64,000 nucleotides of DNA from Saccharomycopsis malanga (GCA_004014935.1 CP025322.1:806001-870000); one strand, 5' to 3'. Counted from the first letter of the stretch, positions 42,132-52,353 are shown. The notes: generated by a model not told the origin, from the sequence alone. Made by a program: numbers and translations.

Positions 42132-42137
42132 ACGCGT
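42132..42137 (+). promoter_or_regulatory. MCB element (MBF site) before MCM2
   Basis: The exact word ACGCGT lies about 260 bases before the MCM2 start, inside CGCGACGCGTG. MBF (Mbp1-Swi6) binds this word in promoters of G1/S genes. A further TTCGCGT word follows near 42185. Function is inferred from the match and the known cell-cycle control of MCM and replication genes. Confidence 0.65.
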
Positions 42138-42394
42138 GTTATTTTCGGGGTTCTGTTTCACTCTTTCCTAAAACGGAAATGGAATTCGCGTGTTTTTCAA
42201 CGTTATTTTTCATGATGTCGATGAAATAAAAGGCTGAGAAAAAGAAGGACTGGAGAAAAATTTGATGATACTAAATCGACTTTTTATCAACCAATTTTAC
42301 ATTTTGCAGTTATTTTTTGGCCGTTGTTGTATTTTAAAAGGTTTGTGCTGACCAGAAATCGCTGCTGAAATAGGAATTAGAAGGCGAAAAAAAT

Positions 42395-44968
42395 ATGTCT
42401 GGAGGTAATACTAGAAAGAGAACGCTTGATAGTCAAGATGACGGGGATCACCAACTAGGCCAGTCACAAGTATCTTCTGGCCATTCGTCTCCAAGAAATG
42501 CCAATCTTCCGCCATCGTCGCCGGCGATTTTTGATCCTTATGACGAAGGAGATGAAATTGTTGACGATGTTGAAGATCTTGATGAATTAGAAGAACGTGC
42601 AGGAGAGGTTGATTTGTTTGACGAAAATTTTGAAGCTGATTATGCTCCTATGGCAGGAAATGACAGATACAGCGACCGTGACATTGATGACACCGAATAC
42701 GGAAGCATGGATATTGGTGCCAGACGGAGAGTGGACCAGGCGTTGAATGTACGTGACAGAATGATGCAAAAGTCCAAGGCTCGTGGAAACGAGTTTATGG
42801 AGGAAGATGATGATGCTGAGGAACAGGAACTTGACCAGTATGGATTACCGGTGCAGCGCAGAAGAGTGAGAAATTTGTACGATGAGGATTTTGACATGTC
42901 TGAGACCGAGATCGATCCCTTGTCGGAAGAGATATCGTTAGATGCGCTTGCAGACATTAAGGCTCCAAGCATTCAGGAATGGATTCTTGTTCCAGCTGTA
43001 TCGCGGTCGATTGCCCGTGAGCTCAAGAGCTTCTTGACAGAGTTTACAAACGCAGAGGGTAAATCAGTGTATGGTTCCAAGATCCGTGTGTTGGGTGAAG
43101 TGAATTCGGAGTCGCTTGAGGTTGATTTTGCTGACTTGGCAGAGTCCAAACCAATCATTTCGTTGTTTTTGTCAACATGTCCTGAACAAGTTCTTAAGAT
43201 TTTTGATGTCATTGCCATGGAGGCTGTTCTTTTACATTATCCAGACTACAGCAACATCCACAGTGACATCACTGTACGTATCGTAAACTACTTTCCAAAC
43301 AACTACACCTTAAGAGACTTGCGTGAGACCCATTTGAACACGTTGATCCGTGTCTCAGGTGTTGTAACCAGAAGAACAGGAGTATTTCCACAGCTCAAAT
43401 ATGTCAAATTTGACTGTTTGAGGTGTGGGCAGGTTCTAGGACCATATTTCCAAGACTCCAACACAGAGGTTTCAGTCTCGTATTGTCCCAATTGTCAGGC
43501 CAAGAGTCGTTTCCGTGTCAACAATGAAAAAACTATTTACAGAAATTACCAGCGAGTCTCAATCCAGGAGGCTCCAGGAACCATTCCTGCTGGCCGTTTG
43601 CCACGGAAACGTGATGTCATTTTGCTTGCAGACTTGGTCGATGCCGTACAGCCTGGCCAGCATGTGGAGATCACAGGAATCTACAAAAACGCCTACGATG
43701 GTCACTTGAATGCCAAGAATGGGTTTCCTGTGTTTGCCACTATCATAGAGGCCAATTCGATTAAGGCAGATGGTGCTGGCAGAGGTGTTGGCGAAGCTTC
43801 TGGTCATGTTAAGGAGCGGTTGGACATGTTCACTTGGACAGAAGAAGAAGAAAAAGCATTCCGTAAGCTTAGTCATGAACGTGGTATCATTGACAAGGTT
43901 ATCAACTCAATTGCCCCTTCTATCTACGGACACCGTGACATCAAAACTGCTGTTGCTGCGTCGTTGTTCGGTGGTGTTGCCAAGGATATCAATGGGAAGC
44001 ACTCGATTAGAGGTGACATCAACATTTTGCTTATCGGTGATCCTGGTACTGCCAAGTCGCAAATATTGAAGTATGTTGAAAAAACAGCTCATAGAGCAGT
44101 CTATTCTACAGGTCAGGGTGCCTCCGGCGTTGGTTTGACGGCAAGTGTCAGAAAAGACCCCATCACCAACGAATGGGTACTTGAGGGCGGTGCCTTGGTG
44201 TTAGCGGATAAAGGTACCTGTATTATTGATGAGTTTGATAAAATGCACGACAAGGACCGTACCTCTATCCACGAAGCCATGGAACAACAATCCATCTCCA
44301 TCTCCAAGGCAGGTATTGTCACCACTTTGAAAGCTCGTTGTGCGGTCGTTGCTGCGGCTAACCCTATTGGCGGTCGCTACAATTCCACCATTCCTTTGGC
44401 AGATAATGTCGCTTTGACCACTCCTATCTTGTCCAGATTTGACGTCATCTGCGTGGTCAGAGACTTGGTCAACCCTCACGATGACGAAAGATTGGCAAAG
44501 TTTGTCATTGGTTCCCATATGAATTCTTTGGTCAGTAAGGAAGCTGATGAGGAAATGCAAGATGCTGGTGAAGATATCCAGGACGACGCCGACTTTTCTG
44601 CTGCCCCTGACGCTGACTACTACAGCAAATACGGCACTATAGATCAGGATTTGTTGGTTAAATACATTCACTTCTCTAAAAGCATCAACCCAAAGTTAAA
44701 CCAAATGGATAGTCAGAAGGTCACAAAACTTTACGCTGACTTAAGAAGGGAAAGTTTGGCCACTGGCTCTATGGCAATCACTATCCGCCATTTGGAAGCC
44801 ATAATCAGACTCTCAGAGGCGTTTGCCAGAATGAGATTATCTGAGTTTGTCAGTCAATACGACATTGACAGAGCTATCAAGGTCGCTATTACCAGTTTCG
44901 TCGGAAGCCAGAAGTTGTCGGTGAAGAACCAGTTAAAAAGAGTGTTTGCCAAATATTTGGTGCATTAA
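42395..44968 (+). CDS. MCM2: Replicative helicase subunit Mcm2
   Basis: The 857-residue protein is Mcm2, part of the Mcm2-7 ring that licenses and unwinds replication origins. An acidic, Ser-rich N-terminal tail carries SSP/TP-like kinase sites and the histone-binding region. The zinc finger has CLRCGQ and CPNCQ pairs near residues 345-370. The AAA core has Walker A GDPGTAKSQ near 548, Walker B IIDEFDKM and the arginine-finger SRFD. Length agrees with S. cerevisiae Mcm2 (868). I found no CTG codon in frame despite many leucines. It is followed by a T-rich 3' flank and converges on SIS2. Identity with Mcm2, and not another Mcm, rests on the long acidic tail and the NEWVLEGGALVLADKG segment. 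Confidence 0.95.
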   Translation: MSGGNTRKRTLDSQDDGDHQLGQSQVSSGHSSPRNANLPPSSPAIFDPYDEGDEIVDDVEDLDELEERAGEVDLFDENFEADYAPMAGNDRYSDRDIDDTEYGSMDIGARRRVDQALNVRDRMMQKSKARGNEFMEEDDDAEEQELDQYGLPVQRRRVRNLYDEDFDMSETEIDPLSEEISLDALADIKAPSIQEWILVPAVSRSIARELKSFLTEFTNAEGKSVYGSKIRVLGEVNSESLEVDFADLAESKPIISLFLSTCPEQVLKIFDVIAMEAVLLHYPDYSNIHSDITVRIVNYFPNNYTLRDLRETHLNTLIRVSGVVTRRTGVFPQLKYVKFDCLRCGQVLGPYFQDSNTEVSVSYCPNCQAKSRFRVNNEKTIYRNYQRVSIQEAPGTIPAGRLPRKRDVILLADLVDAVQPGQHVEITGIYKNAYDGHLNAKNGFPVFATIIEANSIKADGAGRGVGEASGHVKERLDMFTWTEEEEKAFRKLSHERGIIDKVINSIAPSIYGHRDIKTAVAASLFGGVAKDINGKHSIRGDINILLIGDPGTAKSQILKYVEKTAHRAVYSTGQGASGVGLTASVRKDPITNEWVLEGGALVLADKGTCIIDEFDKMHDKDRTSIHEAMEQQSISISKAGIVTTLKARCAVVAAANPIGGRYNSTIPLADNVALTTPILSRFDVICVVRDLVNPHDDERLAKFVIGSHMNSLVSKEADEEMQDAGEDIQDDADFSAAPDADYYSKYGTIDQDLLVKYIHFSKSINPKLNQMDSQKVTKLYADLRRESLATGSMAITIRHLEAIIRLSEAFARMRLSEFVSQYDIDRAIKVAITSFVGSQKLSVKNQLKRVFAKYLVH

Positions 44969-45804
44969 TCTTCTTAATATCTTTTTTTATTTATTTTTTT
45001 ATTTTTTGCATTCTATGTTCTTCATCAGGGTTCTTTTGAGTTTTATGATTTGCTGTTCTTTTTTAATTCTCTGTTTCGTTTTGGTAATGACTTTTTGGTT
45101 TCATTTCTTCTACTTTGTTATTTTGGTCTAGGGTTAATTAATCTATGCTTTTCGCTTGTTATTTGTATGGTAGTAATAATGAAAGGTGTATTAGTAAGAG
45201 AATTTTCCTACAAGTATTGATTTTCCTGTACTAATCAAGAATACGGTTTATTATGTTATAGATATTACGTCAACCGTTTTATAGTAATATTTTTCACTCA
45301 TGCAAATAGATAGTAAGGCCCAGTGAAACAACCCACACCTCCAAGCGACAACCAATTGTTATAATAATCTTATATTTCAAGCCCAGTACATATCAGTTCC
45401 GTATGTACGCGCTATGTCTAAGGGGACTTGGTAAAACCCAGTGGGAAAAAAGACAAACAATTGTTGTGATAGCATAAACGCCAGGTCCAACTCAGAAGTG
45501 ATTGGCAAGGTCTACTTTGGTGCCTATAATGATTATAATAATTAAATACACATTGTTTCCCTTATACGCTAATTTACGGGTCTTTATTCAACTGAAAATT
45601 AGCAATCTAATCTCTTATATTACAGTGTGTGCTAATGGTATAGATGACTACCGTTATTGGCACAACATAGTAAAAATACAAAACGAGCAAACCAAAAGAA
45701 ACGCATGTGGAGATCAAAAATGTTGCAATTTACGTAACTCATGCTATTAAAGACTGAAGAAGAATGATAGAATATACTATGATGCTAACAATTGAACTAA
45801 ATGA
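44969..45804. other. Intergenic between convergent MCM2 and SIS2
   Basis: About 835 bases. It starts with a very T-rich stretch (44980-45130), holds repeat copy B in the middle and ends in AT-rich sequence. No gene is seen. Confidence 0.5.
45359..45446 (+). repeat. Dispersed repeat, copy B
   Basis: The block matches copy C at 52694-52755 closely over about 54 bases (few mismatches; core TTTCAAGCCCAGTACATATC) and copy A at 41097-41189 over its full length. The 8-base word CAATTGTT occurs just before (45353-45360) and just after (45458-45465), possibly a target-site duplication, though its palindromic core weakens the case. Confidence 0.6.
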
Positions 45805-47433
45805 TTACTTGTCGTTAAGCGACACTTTAGAAACACCTTGAACTAAGGTTTCATCATCACCTGCTGATTTGGTATCTATGCCTTTATTGTCATCGTCATC
45901 ATCATCATCATCATCATCATCATCGTCATCATCATCATCATCATCGTCGTCATCATTGTCAAAACTTTCGTTATCTGCTTCTTTACTTTTATTGTTAGAA
46001 TCGTCATCATCTGCATCATCGGCATCTTCGTCAATGTCTTCGATTTCTTTGTCTTCGTCTTCATCAGCACTTGGCAACCCATAACGTTCCTTCATGATAG
46101 CTTTCAATCTCGCGGTAATTTCGTTTTCAGTAGACATTCCACCCATACCAATTTCACCATAGCTACCAAAAACTTTTTCTGTAGGTTTCAACACCTCAAT
46201 CCATTTCATTTCAGACTTGATAAACTCGAGGTTCTTTTTAGTAACGGCAGAGCTATAGCTGTAGTTTACCATTGAAGGAGCTAACAAGATTGGGTATTGA
46301 GTATTCCAGGCACGAATTACGTTGGTAAGCAAATTATCACAAAGCCCCAAAGCAATTTTGGACAATGTGTTGGCAGTCAAAGGCGCAACAATCAACACAT
46401 CTGCCCATCTTCGAAGCTCAATGTGCAACACTGGATCTGTTCGGTTCTTCCAAATAGACCATTCGTCACGGTCTCTCCAGATGGGAACATGAGCTGGAAT
46501 GTCATCACGCGAGACAAAATGTTCTGCTGCAGGCGTTAGCACCAAATGGATAGAAATCTTGTCACGACCATACGTTTTTTCTAGCTTATTGATGAGTAAC
46601 CTAAGCTTATTGGTGGCTATAGAGCCAGTAGATCCCAACAAGACATGAAACTTTCCATCATCTTGAGGCAATCTAGAATCTACATTGAGTGCCTGTTGAG
46701 GAGGAATCTTGGCTACAGGAACGTCAAGAGTGTTCGAATTTCCATTTATACCACCCACGGCGGTAGTGGTGGAAGTGCCAGTGGCCCCTGCCAAGCCAAG
46801 AGACCGCTGATCACTCATGTATTCTTTAGTAGAACGGTTGTCGTTGCTTACAGAAGTGCTTCTTGATCTCTGTGTGCCATGCCTTATGGTGTCGTCAATA
46901 TAGAAATGTGCGTGGACTGAATCTGTTTTCTTGTGCCCATTGGTGGTCTTTTGTTCTTTTGAGACAAAAGCGCCTGGAATCGGCAGCATGGGGCCAGCTG
47001 GGACACCTCCGATATCGACCTCCGAAGCACTGTTGAAAGCAGGAACAGTATTAGCGCTTCTTTCTCTCAAAAGGGCACCGCCAGCAGGAATAGTTGCTCT
47101 TTTAATAGCCTGGTCGTCCAGCTGGTCAAGAATGTCCGCATTTCCAAACTCGTTATCAGATACAGGGTTACTGCTATCCAGATGAAGAACGTTTTGAATA
47201 GATGCAGAATGCGGCCTGTTGAGGATTGGTGGCGGTGAGGGGCATCGAAGATTCGAAAGAGCAATATTTTTTGAACTATCCTGTGGTTCAATATCAGCGT
47301 TGTTCAGCTGAACCTTTCTAAACTGTTTACGAGTTTCTACAGAAGGAGACGATAGGGCGGACGATGTGGATGAAGATTTCGATGACGAAGGATTGCCATC
47401 TTTTGTGTTGTGAAAGAGATCGTGCAATGGCAT
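45805..47433 (-). CDS. SIS2: Hal3/Sis2-type flavoprotein, inhibitor of Ppz1
   Basis: The 542-residue protein has three parts: a Ser-rich N-terminal region (about 1-250), a flavodoxin-like PPCDC domain (about 255-450) and a long poly-Asp tail. The core begins HVLLGSTGSIATNKL, contains the catalytic-type His in VLHIELRRWADV and the APLTANTLSKIALGLCDNLLT motif. At the substrate-clamp position it reads APSMVNYSYSS instead of the PxMNxxMW form, and the C-terminal Cys of active decarboxylases is absent (GSYGEIGMGGM). This matches Hal3/Vhs3, which bind and inhibit phosphatase Ppz1, controlling salt tolerance, and which join Cab3 to make a working coenzyme A decarboxylase trimer. The acidic tail is also typical. 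Sis2 against Vhs3 cannot be decided. Confidence 0.9.
   Translation of the reverse strand: MPLHDLFHNTKDGNPSSSKSSSTSSALSSPSVETRKQFRKVQLNNADIEPQDSSKNIALSNLRCPSPPPILNRPHSASIQNVLHLDSSNPVSDNEFGNADILDQLDDQAIKRATIPAGGALLRERSANTVPAFNSASEVDIGGVPAGPMLPIPGAFVSKEQKTTNGHKKTDSVHAHFYIDDTIRHGTQRSRSTSVSNDNRSTKEYMSDQRSLGLAGATGTSTTTAVGGINGNSNTLDVPVAKIPPQQALNVDSRLPQDDGKFHVLLGSTGSIATNKLRLLINKLEKTYGRDKISIHLVLTPAAEHFVSRDDIPAHVPIWRDRDEWSIWKNRTDPVLHIELRRWADVLIVAPLTANTLSKIALGLCDNLLTNVIRAWNTQYPILLAPSMVNYSYSSAVTKKNLEFIKSEMKWIEVLKPTEKVFGSYGEIGMGGMSTENEITARLKAIMKERYGLPSADEDEDKEIEDIDEDADDADDDDSNNKSKEADNESFDNDDDDDDDDDDDDDDDDDDDDDDNKGIDTKSAGDDETLVQGVSKVSLNDK
45891..45960 (+). repeat. CAT/GAT trinucleotide microsatellite
   Basis: A run of CAT and CGT-interrupted triplets encodes the poly-Asp tail of Sis2 on the minus strand. 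It is in frame and slippage-prone. Confidence 0.9.
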
Positions 47434-48005
47434 GGTGTTTTTGTATGTTTGATATTATTGGACAATTATTGTATTAAAACTTTCTAATCCTTGTCTTTTT
47501 ATTTTTTCTAAATGAATAACAGGCGCTCTAAGAGCAGGAGCACAAGCGCAGGTTCGCTTAATTGCTGATTCGTGAAACTTATCAGATGGATGTTTGCTGG
47601 TCAGAGTCTGCTTGTGATTATAGCACCAAAATTATTATCTTAGACAATTTTGGGCATTGAATCCCTTTTTTTTTCTAACATGCTTAATAATCGCTGAGAA
47701 ATATACGCAAGAATCACAACCATATTGTAGCCCTGGCTATTACATAATCCATTACATGAACACACAATTTGCACCTGAAAAAGAAGGATTGATGAGCAGT
47801 TTTGAGTAATTATTTCAAGCGAAAACAAAAAATGTCAGATATAAAAAATTTCAAGGCATCACATAGCTAAGCGAAGGTAATTGGTTTTAGAATTGACAAG
47901 TTTCTAACAGTTTTAATTTGTATAAATTGCAAACTGATAGATTTCAAAAGGTATATCTAGAGTTACCGCTGCCTGGACCTAATAACCCAAGAATAGAAAG
48001 CAAAG
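47434..48005. promoter_or_regulatory. Divergent SIS2 / ZRC1 promoter region
   Basis: About 570 bases. A slightly GC-rich patch lies at 47520-47580. No metal-response or other site is recognised with confidence. Confidence 0.45.
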
Positions 48006-49343
48006 ATGGGCAGCTCCACCAACAAAGAATTGAGGATTGTTGCATTGTTGGCAATCGACACTGCGTTTTGTCTACTTGAGGCTGTTTCTGGATATGCGGT
48101 TCACTCGTTGGCGCTTGTCGCCGATGCGTTCCATATGTTGAACGACATCTTTTCACTTGTTGTTGCTCTTTGGGCTGTGAGGGTTGCCAAGAACAGAAGT
48201 GCTGATGCTACCTATACCTATGGCTGGCAGCGGGCTGAGATCCTCGGGGCTTTAATTAATGCTGTTTTCCTCTTGGCTCTTTGTATGACTATTTTTATTG
48301 AGGCTATTCAAAGATTTGTTAGCCCAGAAGTTATCTCTAACCCAAAATTGATTTTTGGTGTTGGTGTGGCTGGCTTGTGTTCTAACTTCATCGGCTTGCT
48401 TTTATTCCACGAACATGGACATGGAGGCCATTCTCATTCTCATGGACCTAATTTGGATGATGATGACGAGCTTGACATCGAAAATGGAGGCGAACATTCT
48501 CACTACCATGACGAGCTGGGTTACAGCGATGATGTTCCTGAAGAACATTCTCATACTCATAATGAAGGCGAAGTATCTCATTCTCATAGCCACTCCCATG
48601 CTCATGGAAAGACTCACGATGATGAGTCTGTACAAAATATCGAGCCTGTTTTGCCAGAAGTTTTTGTTGCTCAACAGCATGCAGCCCTTTTAGGCAGCCC
48701 TCAATCTTCTACTTCTGACCCTGATTTACACGGTTCTCATAAACATGAATTGCAAAAGTTACAAAAGGCTCAGCACAGAGCTCAGAATAAGTCTCTCAAC
48801 ATGCGCGGTGTGTTTCTCCATGTCATGGGAGATGCTCTCAGTAATGTTGGTGTGATTGTTTCTGCTTTGCTTATTTGGAAAACCGATTTTACTTGGAAAT
48901 ATTATTTTGACCCGGCAGTATCCCTTTTTATCACCGCTATCATCTTCTCCACCGCTTTGCCATTGTGCAGATCTGCATCTAAAATTCTACTCCAAGCTAC
49001 CCCTGCTACTATATCTGCCGATGATGTCCAAGAGGACGTGCTCTCCTTGCCAGGCGTGATTTCTGTTCACGATTTCCATATCTGGAATTTAACTGAAAAG
49101 ATTTCAATTGCTTCTTTGCATGCTGAGATCGATGTCGCTCCTGCCAAGTTTAATGATGTTGTCACCGACATTAGAACCTGTTTGCACGCTTATGGTATAC
49201 ATTCTGTTACCGTTCAACCAGAGTTTGTCGGCAGCAACAACAAGAGTAGCAACGTCAGCCAGTCAAGTCAAACCAGCTTGAATGAAACTTACGGACCAGT
49301 CAGTAATTGTTCCCAAAACTTTTTGCCAATCAATAAAAAGTAA
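48006..49343 (+). CDS. ZRC1: Vacuolar zinc transporter Zrc1/Cot1 (CDF family)
   Basis: The 445-residue protein is a cation diffusion facilitator that moves zinc (and often cobalt) into the vacuole in exchange for protons. It has about six membrane spans, with metal-site residues in SLALVADAFHMLNDIF (span 2) and HVMGDALSNVGVIVSAL (span 5). Between spans 4 and 5 lies a very His-rich loop (about 135-205) with repeats such as HGHGGHSHSHG and HSHSHSHAHGKTHDD. The cytoplasmic C-terminal domain ends in an Asn/Ser tail. Length matches Zrc1 (442) and Cot1 (439). These two paralogues arose in the S. cerevisiae lineage, so outside it the single gene is usually called ZRC1; I use that name. The fold and ligands look intact. 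Confidence 0.93.
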   Translation: MGSSTNKELRIVALLAIDTAFCLLEAVSGYAVHSLALVADAFHMLNDIFSLVVALWAVRVAKNRSADATYTYGWQRAEILGALINAVFLLALCMTIFIEAIQRFVSPEVISNPKLIFGVGVAGLCSNFIGLLLFHEHGHGGHSHSHGPNLDDDDELDIENGGEHSHYHDELGYSDDVPEEHSHTHNEGEVSHSHSHSHAHGKTHDDESVQNIEPVLPEVFVAQQHAALLGSPQSSTSDPDLHGSHKHELQKLQKAQHRAQNKSLNMRGVFLHVMGDALSNVGVIVSALLIWKTDFTWKYYFDPAVSLFITAIIFSTALPLCRSASKILLQATPATISADDVQEDVLSLPGVISVHDFHIWNLTEKISIASLHAEIDVAPAKFNDVVTDIRTCLHAYGIHSVTVQPEFVGSNNKSSNVSQSSQTSLNETYGPVSNCSQNFLPINKK

Positions 49344-50176
49344 AACTGTATCTTTCTTTGATGACTCTTTTTTTTTGTTTCAATTTTATTTCTCATGGGG
49401 TTTGATCAGTGCAAGTAGAAAAAAAACGTTCTTTATTGGTTACATTTATATTCTTACAATTTACAATTTATCATTATGAGTTTGTGATGAGTAATAATAA
49501 TTTTTATTACAAGTTTTCTCTTTCGCTGAATTCCCCTGCTACCTCTTTTTTTAATATACTTTTCGTGAGCTGTTATATGTTTTTATTTTCAATTTTTTGT
49601 CTGATTAAAGGCATAAATATTTCCATATTTTGTCACAGCCTCTTCATAATTGCACCTCACTGTCATTTGAATTTCATCAAGAATGTATAGTAATTAATTG
49701 TGCCAATTTTATGTACTACCATCTATAAAAAATTTACAATTCAAGCTTTTATACAGTTGCCTTGTTACAATTTTATAGTATATAATTGTTTAATTACTTC
49801 CAAATTATTCTTCTAATAAAAGAACAGCGCACTTATACGTGTTGATCATTTGATATTATTTTAGCAAAAATATTACTTGTTGTACTCCAATGTACAAATT
49901 TTTGTTTGTATCCTTTGTTAACTCATGTTTTTGATGGAAACACAATTTGAAAAGAATGTTAGTACCAGTACTTGGTATTCAAAACTACAAAATAGACCGA
50001 AATTGGCGAAAAATTGCTTGACCTATGACCACCACGGTTGAAAACAAGCAAAAATTTTACACCCGAGGCCAAAAGTGTATATACTCTTGAGGATAAAAAA
50101 CTATCTGGTGAAAAAATAAAAGTGCATTATTAAAGTCTTTACCTCAACGCAAGAATCTGTATAGATCTGTTTAATA

Positions 50177-50217
50177 ATGCGCGTATCACACACAATATTC
50201 ACTGTATGAGCGCGCAT
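50177..50217. repeat. Short GC-rich inverted repeat in gene desert
   Basis: ATGCGCG and its exact complement CGCGCAT are separated by 27 bases. As RNA or single-stranded DNA this could form a 7-base-pair hairpin. It stands out in AT-rich surroundings. Confidence 0.6.
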
Positions 50218-50246
50218 TTGAATGTGGTTTACTGTATAATCATGCA

Positions 50247-50321
50247 ATGATCAACAAAGAAGATATAGGATATATAATCGATGATGTTACGCACTTTGGA
50301 TTACCTGTAAGTCGTTCTTAG
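50247..50321 (+). other. Short ORF with splice-donor-like end
   Basis: A 24-residue frame MINKEDIGYIIDDVTHFGLP is followed in frame by GTAAGT, the consensus donor. It could be a first exon. I could not find a convincing branch point, acceptor and second exon downstream, so it is only a lead. Confidence 0.15.
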
Positions 50322-51633
50322 TAAAGCATAGCGGTTTTTGAAGAATAACAGTTTGCTATGAACGAAAAACGAAAGAAGGCATAAACATCAAAGACAAACA
50401 AGCAAAGGTAGATTAGGTTTCCTTTTGCACTTTATTCCATAATCGTACACGCCCCAACGCGGGTACAATTCTAGTGTGTAGAAGTGTATTTAAATATGTT
50501 GATTGTTGGGGGAATGAAAAACACGATTAACGTCGATTTGTAAAGAGTCAATAAGTTACATATTTTTCAAAAAATTGTAGCCAATCCACGTTGACTTTTC
50601 TTGGAGAGCAGTTTAGAATGTAGAAGCCTTGGAGCAGAAACTATCATGAGTTCAATTCATCGAACTTTCAAAACTCTCTGAGATCCCCAAAGATTTCCCT
50701 ACTTTGATTTTTTTTATTGCGGATAAGCTATAATTTCACCAAATAGAATGTTTGTTTGTGTTGGTGATGATATACAATTTTAACAAGAAAATTTACTTTT
50801 TTGTTAGTTTTGAAAAAAAAGATCTCTATCTCAACATGATACTCATTTACTAAAGCAGGTTATCGAGTGGTGTTCCAAAACAGACCAACACATCCGCATT
50901 AGCACGCTATATAATAATAATATCTTATATTTCGAAAGAATTAAGAGAACTTTTGAAATTTTTGAAAAAGTGTGTTTAAAGAAATATAAGCATTAAAGTG
51001 ATAATAACATTTGGGTCGAGATAAAATATCTTCAAAAACAGCAAAGTCATGGTTGTTTAGCTTAATTGTATCAAGAATTGAGCAAAGCTGTCACATTGTA
51101 ATGCAAAAGTGTAGTACAGAGTGAAAAACAATAATTGTTGGATAACCAAAGCAAATGATTATAACAAGTTGTAACAAACAAAGACTAAGGCTAGAAAGAT
51201 GGTCAAAACTGAATGAACCTCTGCTACAACTGTACTATGATTTTGCAATAATTTACTACAGGCGGAAACCAGAATAAGCTTTGAATGATACAATCTGTAT
51301 TACCACGGATGCTCCGCGATGAAAACGAGATGAGAAACGAAGAAAAATAAATATAGAAAGAAAATAGAAAAAAGCGAACATAAAACTAGAGATACACAAA
51401 ATATAACTGGCGAAACAGGCAGATGATAAACCAATGATAATGATGTTGAAATGCGTGAGGGCGCTGGGACATGAAAAAAGTGTGAAAAAACAGATTGTTA
51501 AGCTTCATGTGAAGAAAGATGAGAGACATCCAGTCTATTGAATACCTTACAAATATGTTTGTTTGCTTGATAAAGGATTTGAAAGTCTCCTTTCTAGAAA
51601 AAACAGCATCTGCTTCATTGTGCCTGGTAAGGC

Positions 51634-52353
51634 TTAAAGAAATGCATAAGATAAACTTCCCAAACTGAAAAGGGCCAAACCAATATACCAAATTCCACTA
51701 TAGTCGGTCTCTTGTCTGACAGCATTAGTCTTTCTTCTGTTTTCCAAACTTCTCTTGATCTTTCTTCTGGTGGAGCCAGTAGCGGCAGCGCTCTCTGTTG
51801 GATTTAAAGTCTGGGTTGGCAACATTAAAGGTGGTTTGTAGGCAAGCCACATTGGAGGAAGAGGGGTACCATCACCATCGTACATCTGTAATCTGTATCT
51901 ACCATTGTAGGAGTCGACGTAACAATAGTAAAGGGAGAAACTAGTGTTAGAAGAATATCTGGAATAAGTACTGACACCGTTGTCGGTACAAGGAGCAGAC
52001 AAAAGTTGTCTACCATCGACTCTGATTGGGTCAAGAGAAATGGTGCCGTTAGACTCAAGTTTGTAGCTGCCGTGTTCCCACTGAAGAACAGCCTTAGGAC
52101 AAGAATGGTCCTCAGGGTTTGGAGTCACAACATAAAGGGCAGACTCATAATGTCCATCATCACTAAAAGAATAACTTCTGCCAGGCAAGCCAGGCTCTAT
52201 CAAAAGTTCATCAACTGGATCATAAAAACCAGGGCCGGTAAATACCTGATTAGATTTGGTAGACCATGTGCCGACTATGCTGACCTTGTCGTCGGCTGCT
52301 ATAAGGTGAGAAAGGGCAAACACCAATGATAAAAGAAGCATCTGCATAGTCAT
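51634..52353 (-). CDS. ROT1: ER membrane protein Rot1
   Basis: The 239-residue protein matches Rot1 along its length. A signal peptide (MQMLLLSLVFALSHLIAA) is followed by the family opening DKVSIVGTWSTKSNQVFTGPGFYDPVDELLIEP, the LPGRSYSFSDDGHYESALY segment, paired lumenal Cys and several N-glycosylation sites. A C-terminal span (WYIGLALFSLGSLSYAFL) anchors it. Rot1 is an essential ER chaperone-like protein in S. cerevisiae; it works with BiP, helps O-mannosylation and N-glycosylation of selected proteins and affects beta-1,6-glucan and lysis of autophagic bodies. Its length is near the 256 residues known. The first of three close ATGs is used; the third fits equally well. Confidence 0.92.
   Translation of the reverse strand: MTMQMLLLSLVFALSHLIAADDKVSIVGTWSTKSNQVFTGPGFYDPVDELLIEPGLPGRSYSFSDDGHYESALYVVTPNPEDHSCPKAVLQWEHGSYKLESNGTISLDPIRVDGRQLLSAPCTDNGVSTYSRYSSNTSFSLYYCYVDSYNGRYRLQMYDGDGTPLPPMWLAYKPPLMLPTQTLNPTESAAATGSTRRKIKRSLENRRKTNAVRQETDYSGIWYIGLALFSLGSLSYAFL

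Larger units (their letters stand above)
49344..51633. other. Gene desert between convergent ZRC1 and ROT1
   Basis: About 2.3 kb without a supported gene, far more than two 3' flanks need. The first 350 bases are T-rich. It holds an inverted repeat (50177-50217), a 24-codon ORF ending with a splice-donor-like word, and a weak partial match to the dispersed repeat at 50908-50933. No tRNA fits. A noncoding RNA, a lost gene or a simple spacer are all possible. Confidence 0.5.

Noticed and set aside
45869-46084. Poly-Ser ORF on the + strand opposite SIS2
   Set aside because: It is the antisense shadow of the poly-Asp microsatellite.
49344-51633. Regional centromere
   Set aside because: The length and AT-richness would allow it, but nothing in the sequence is diagnostic and the flanking repeats are minor.
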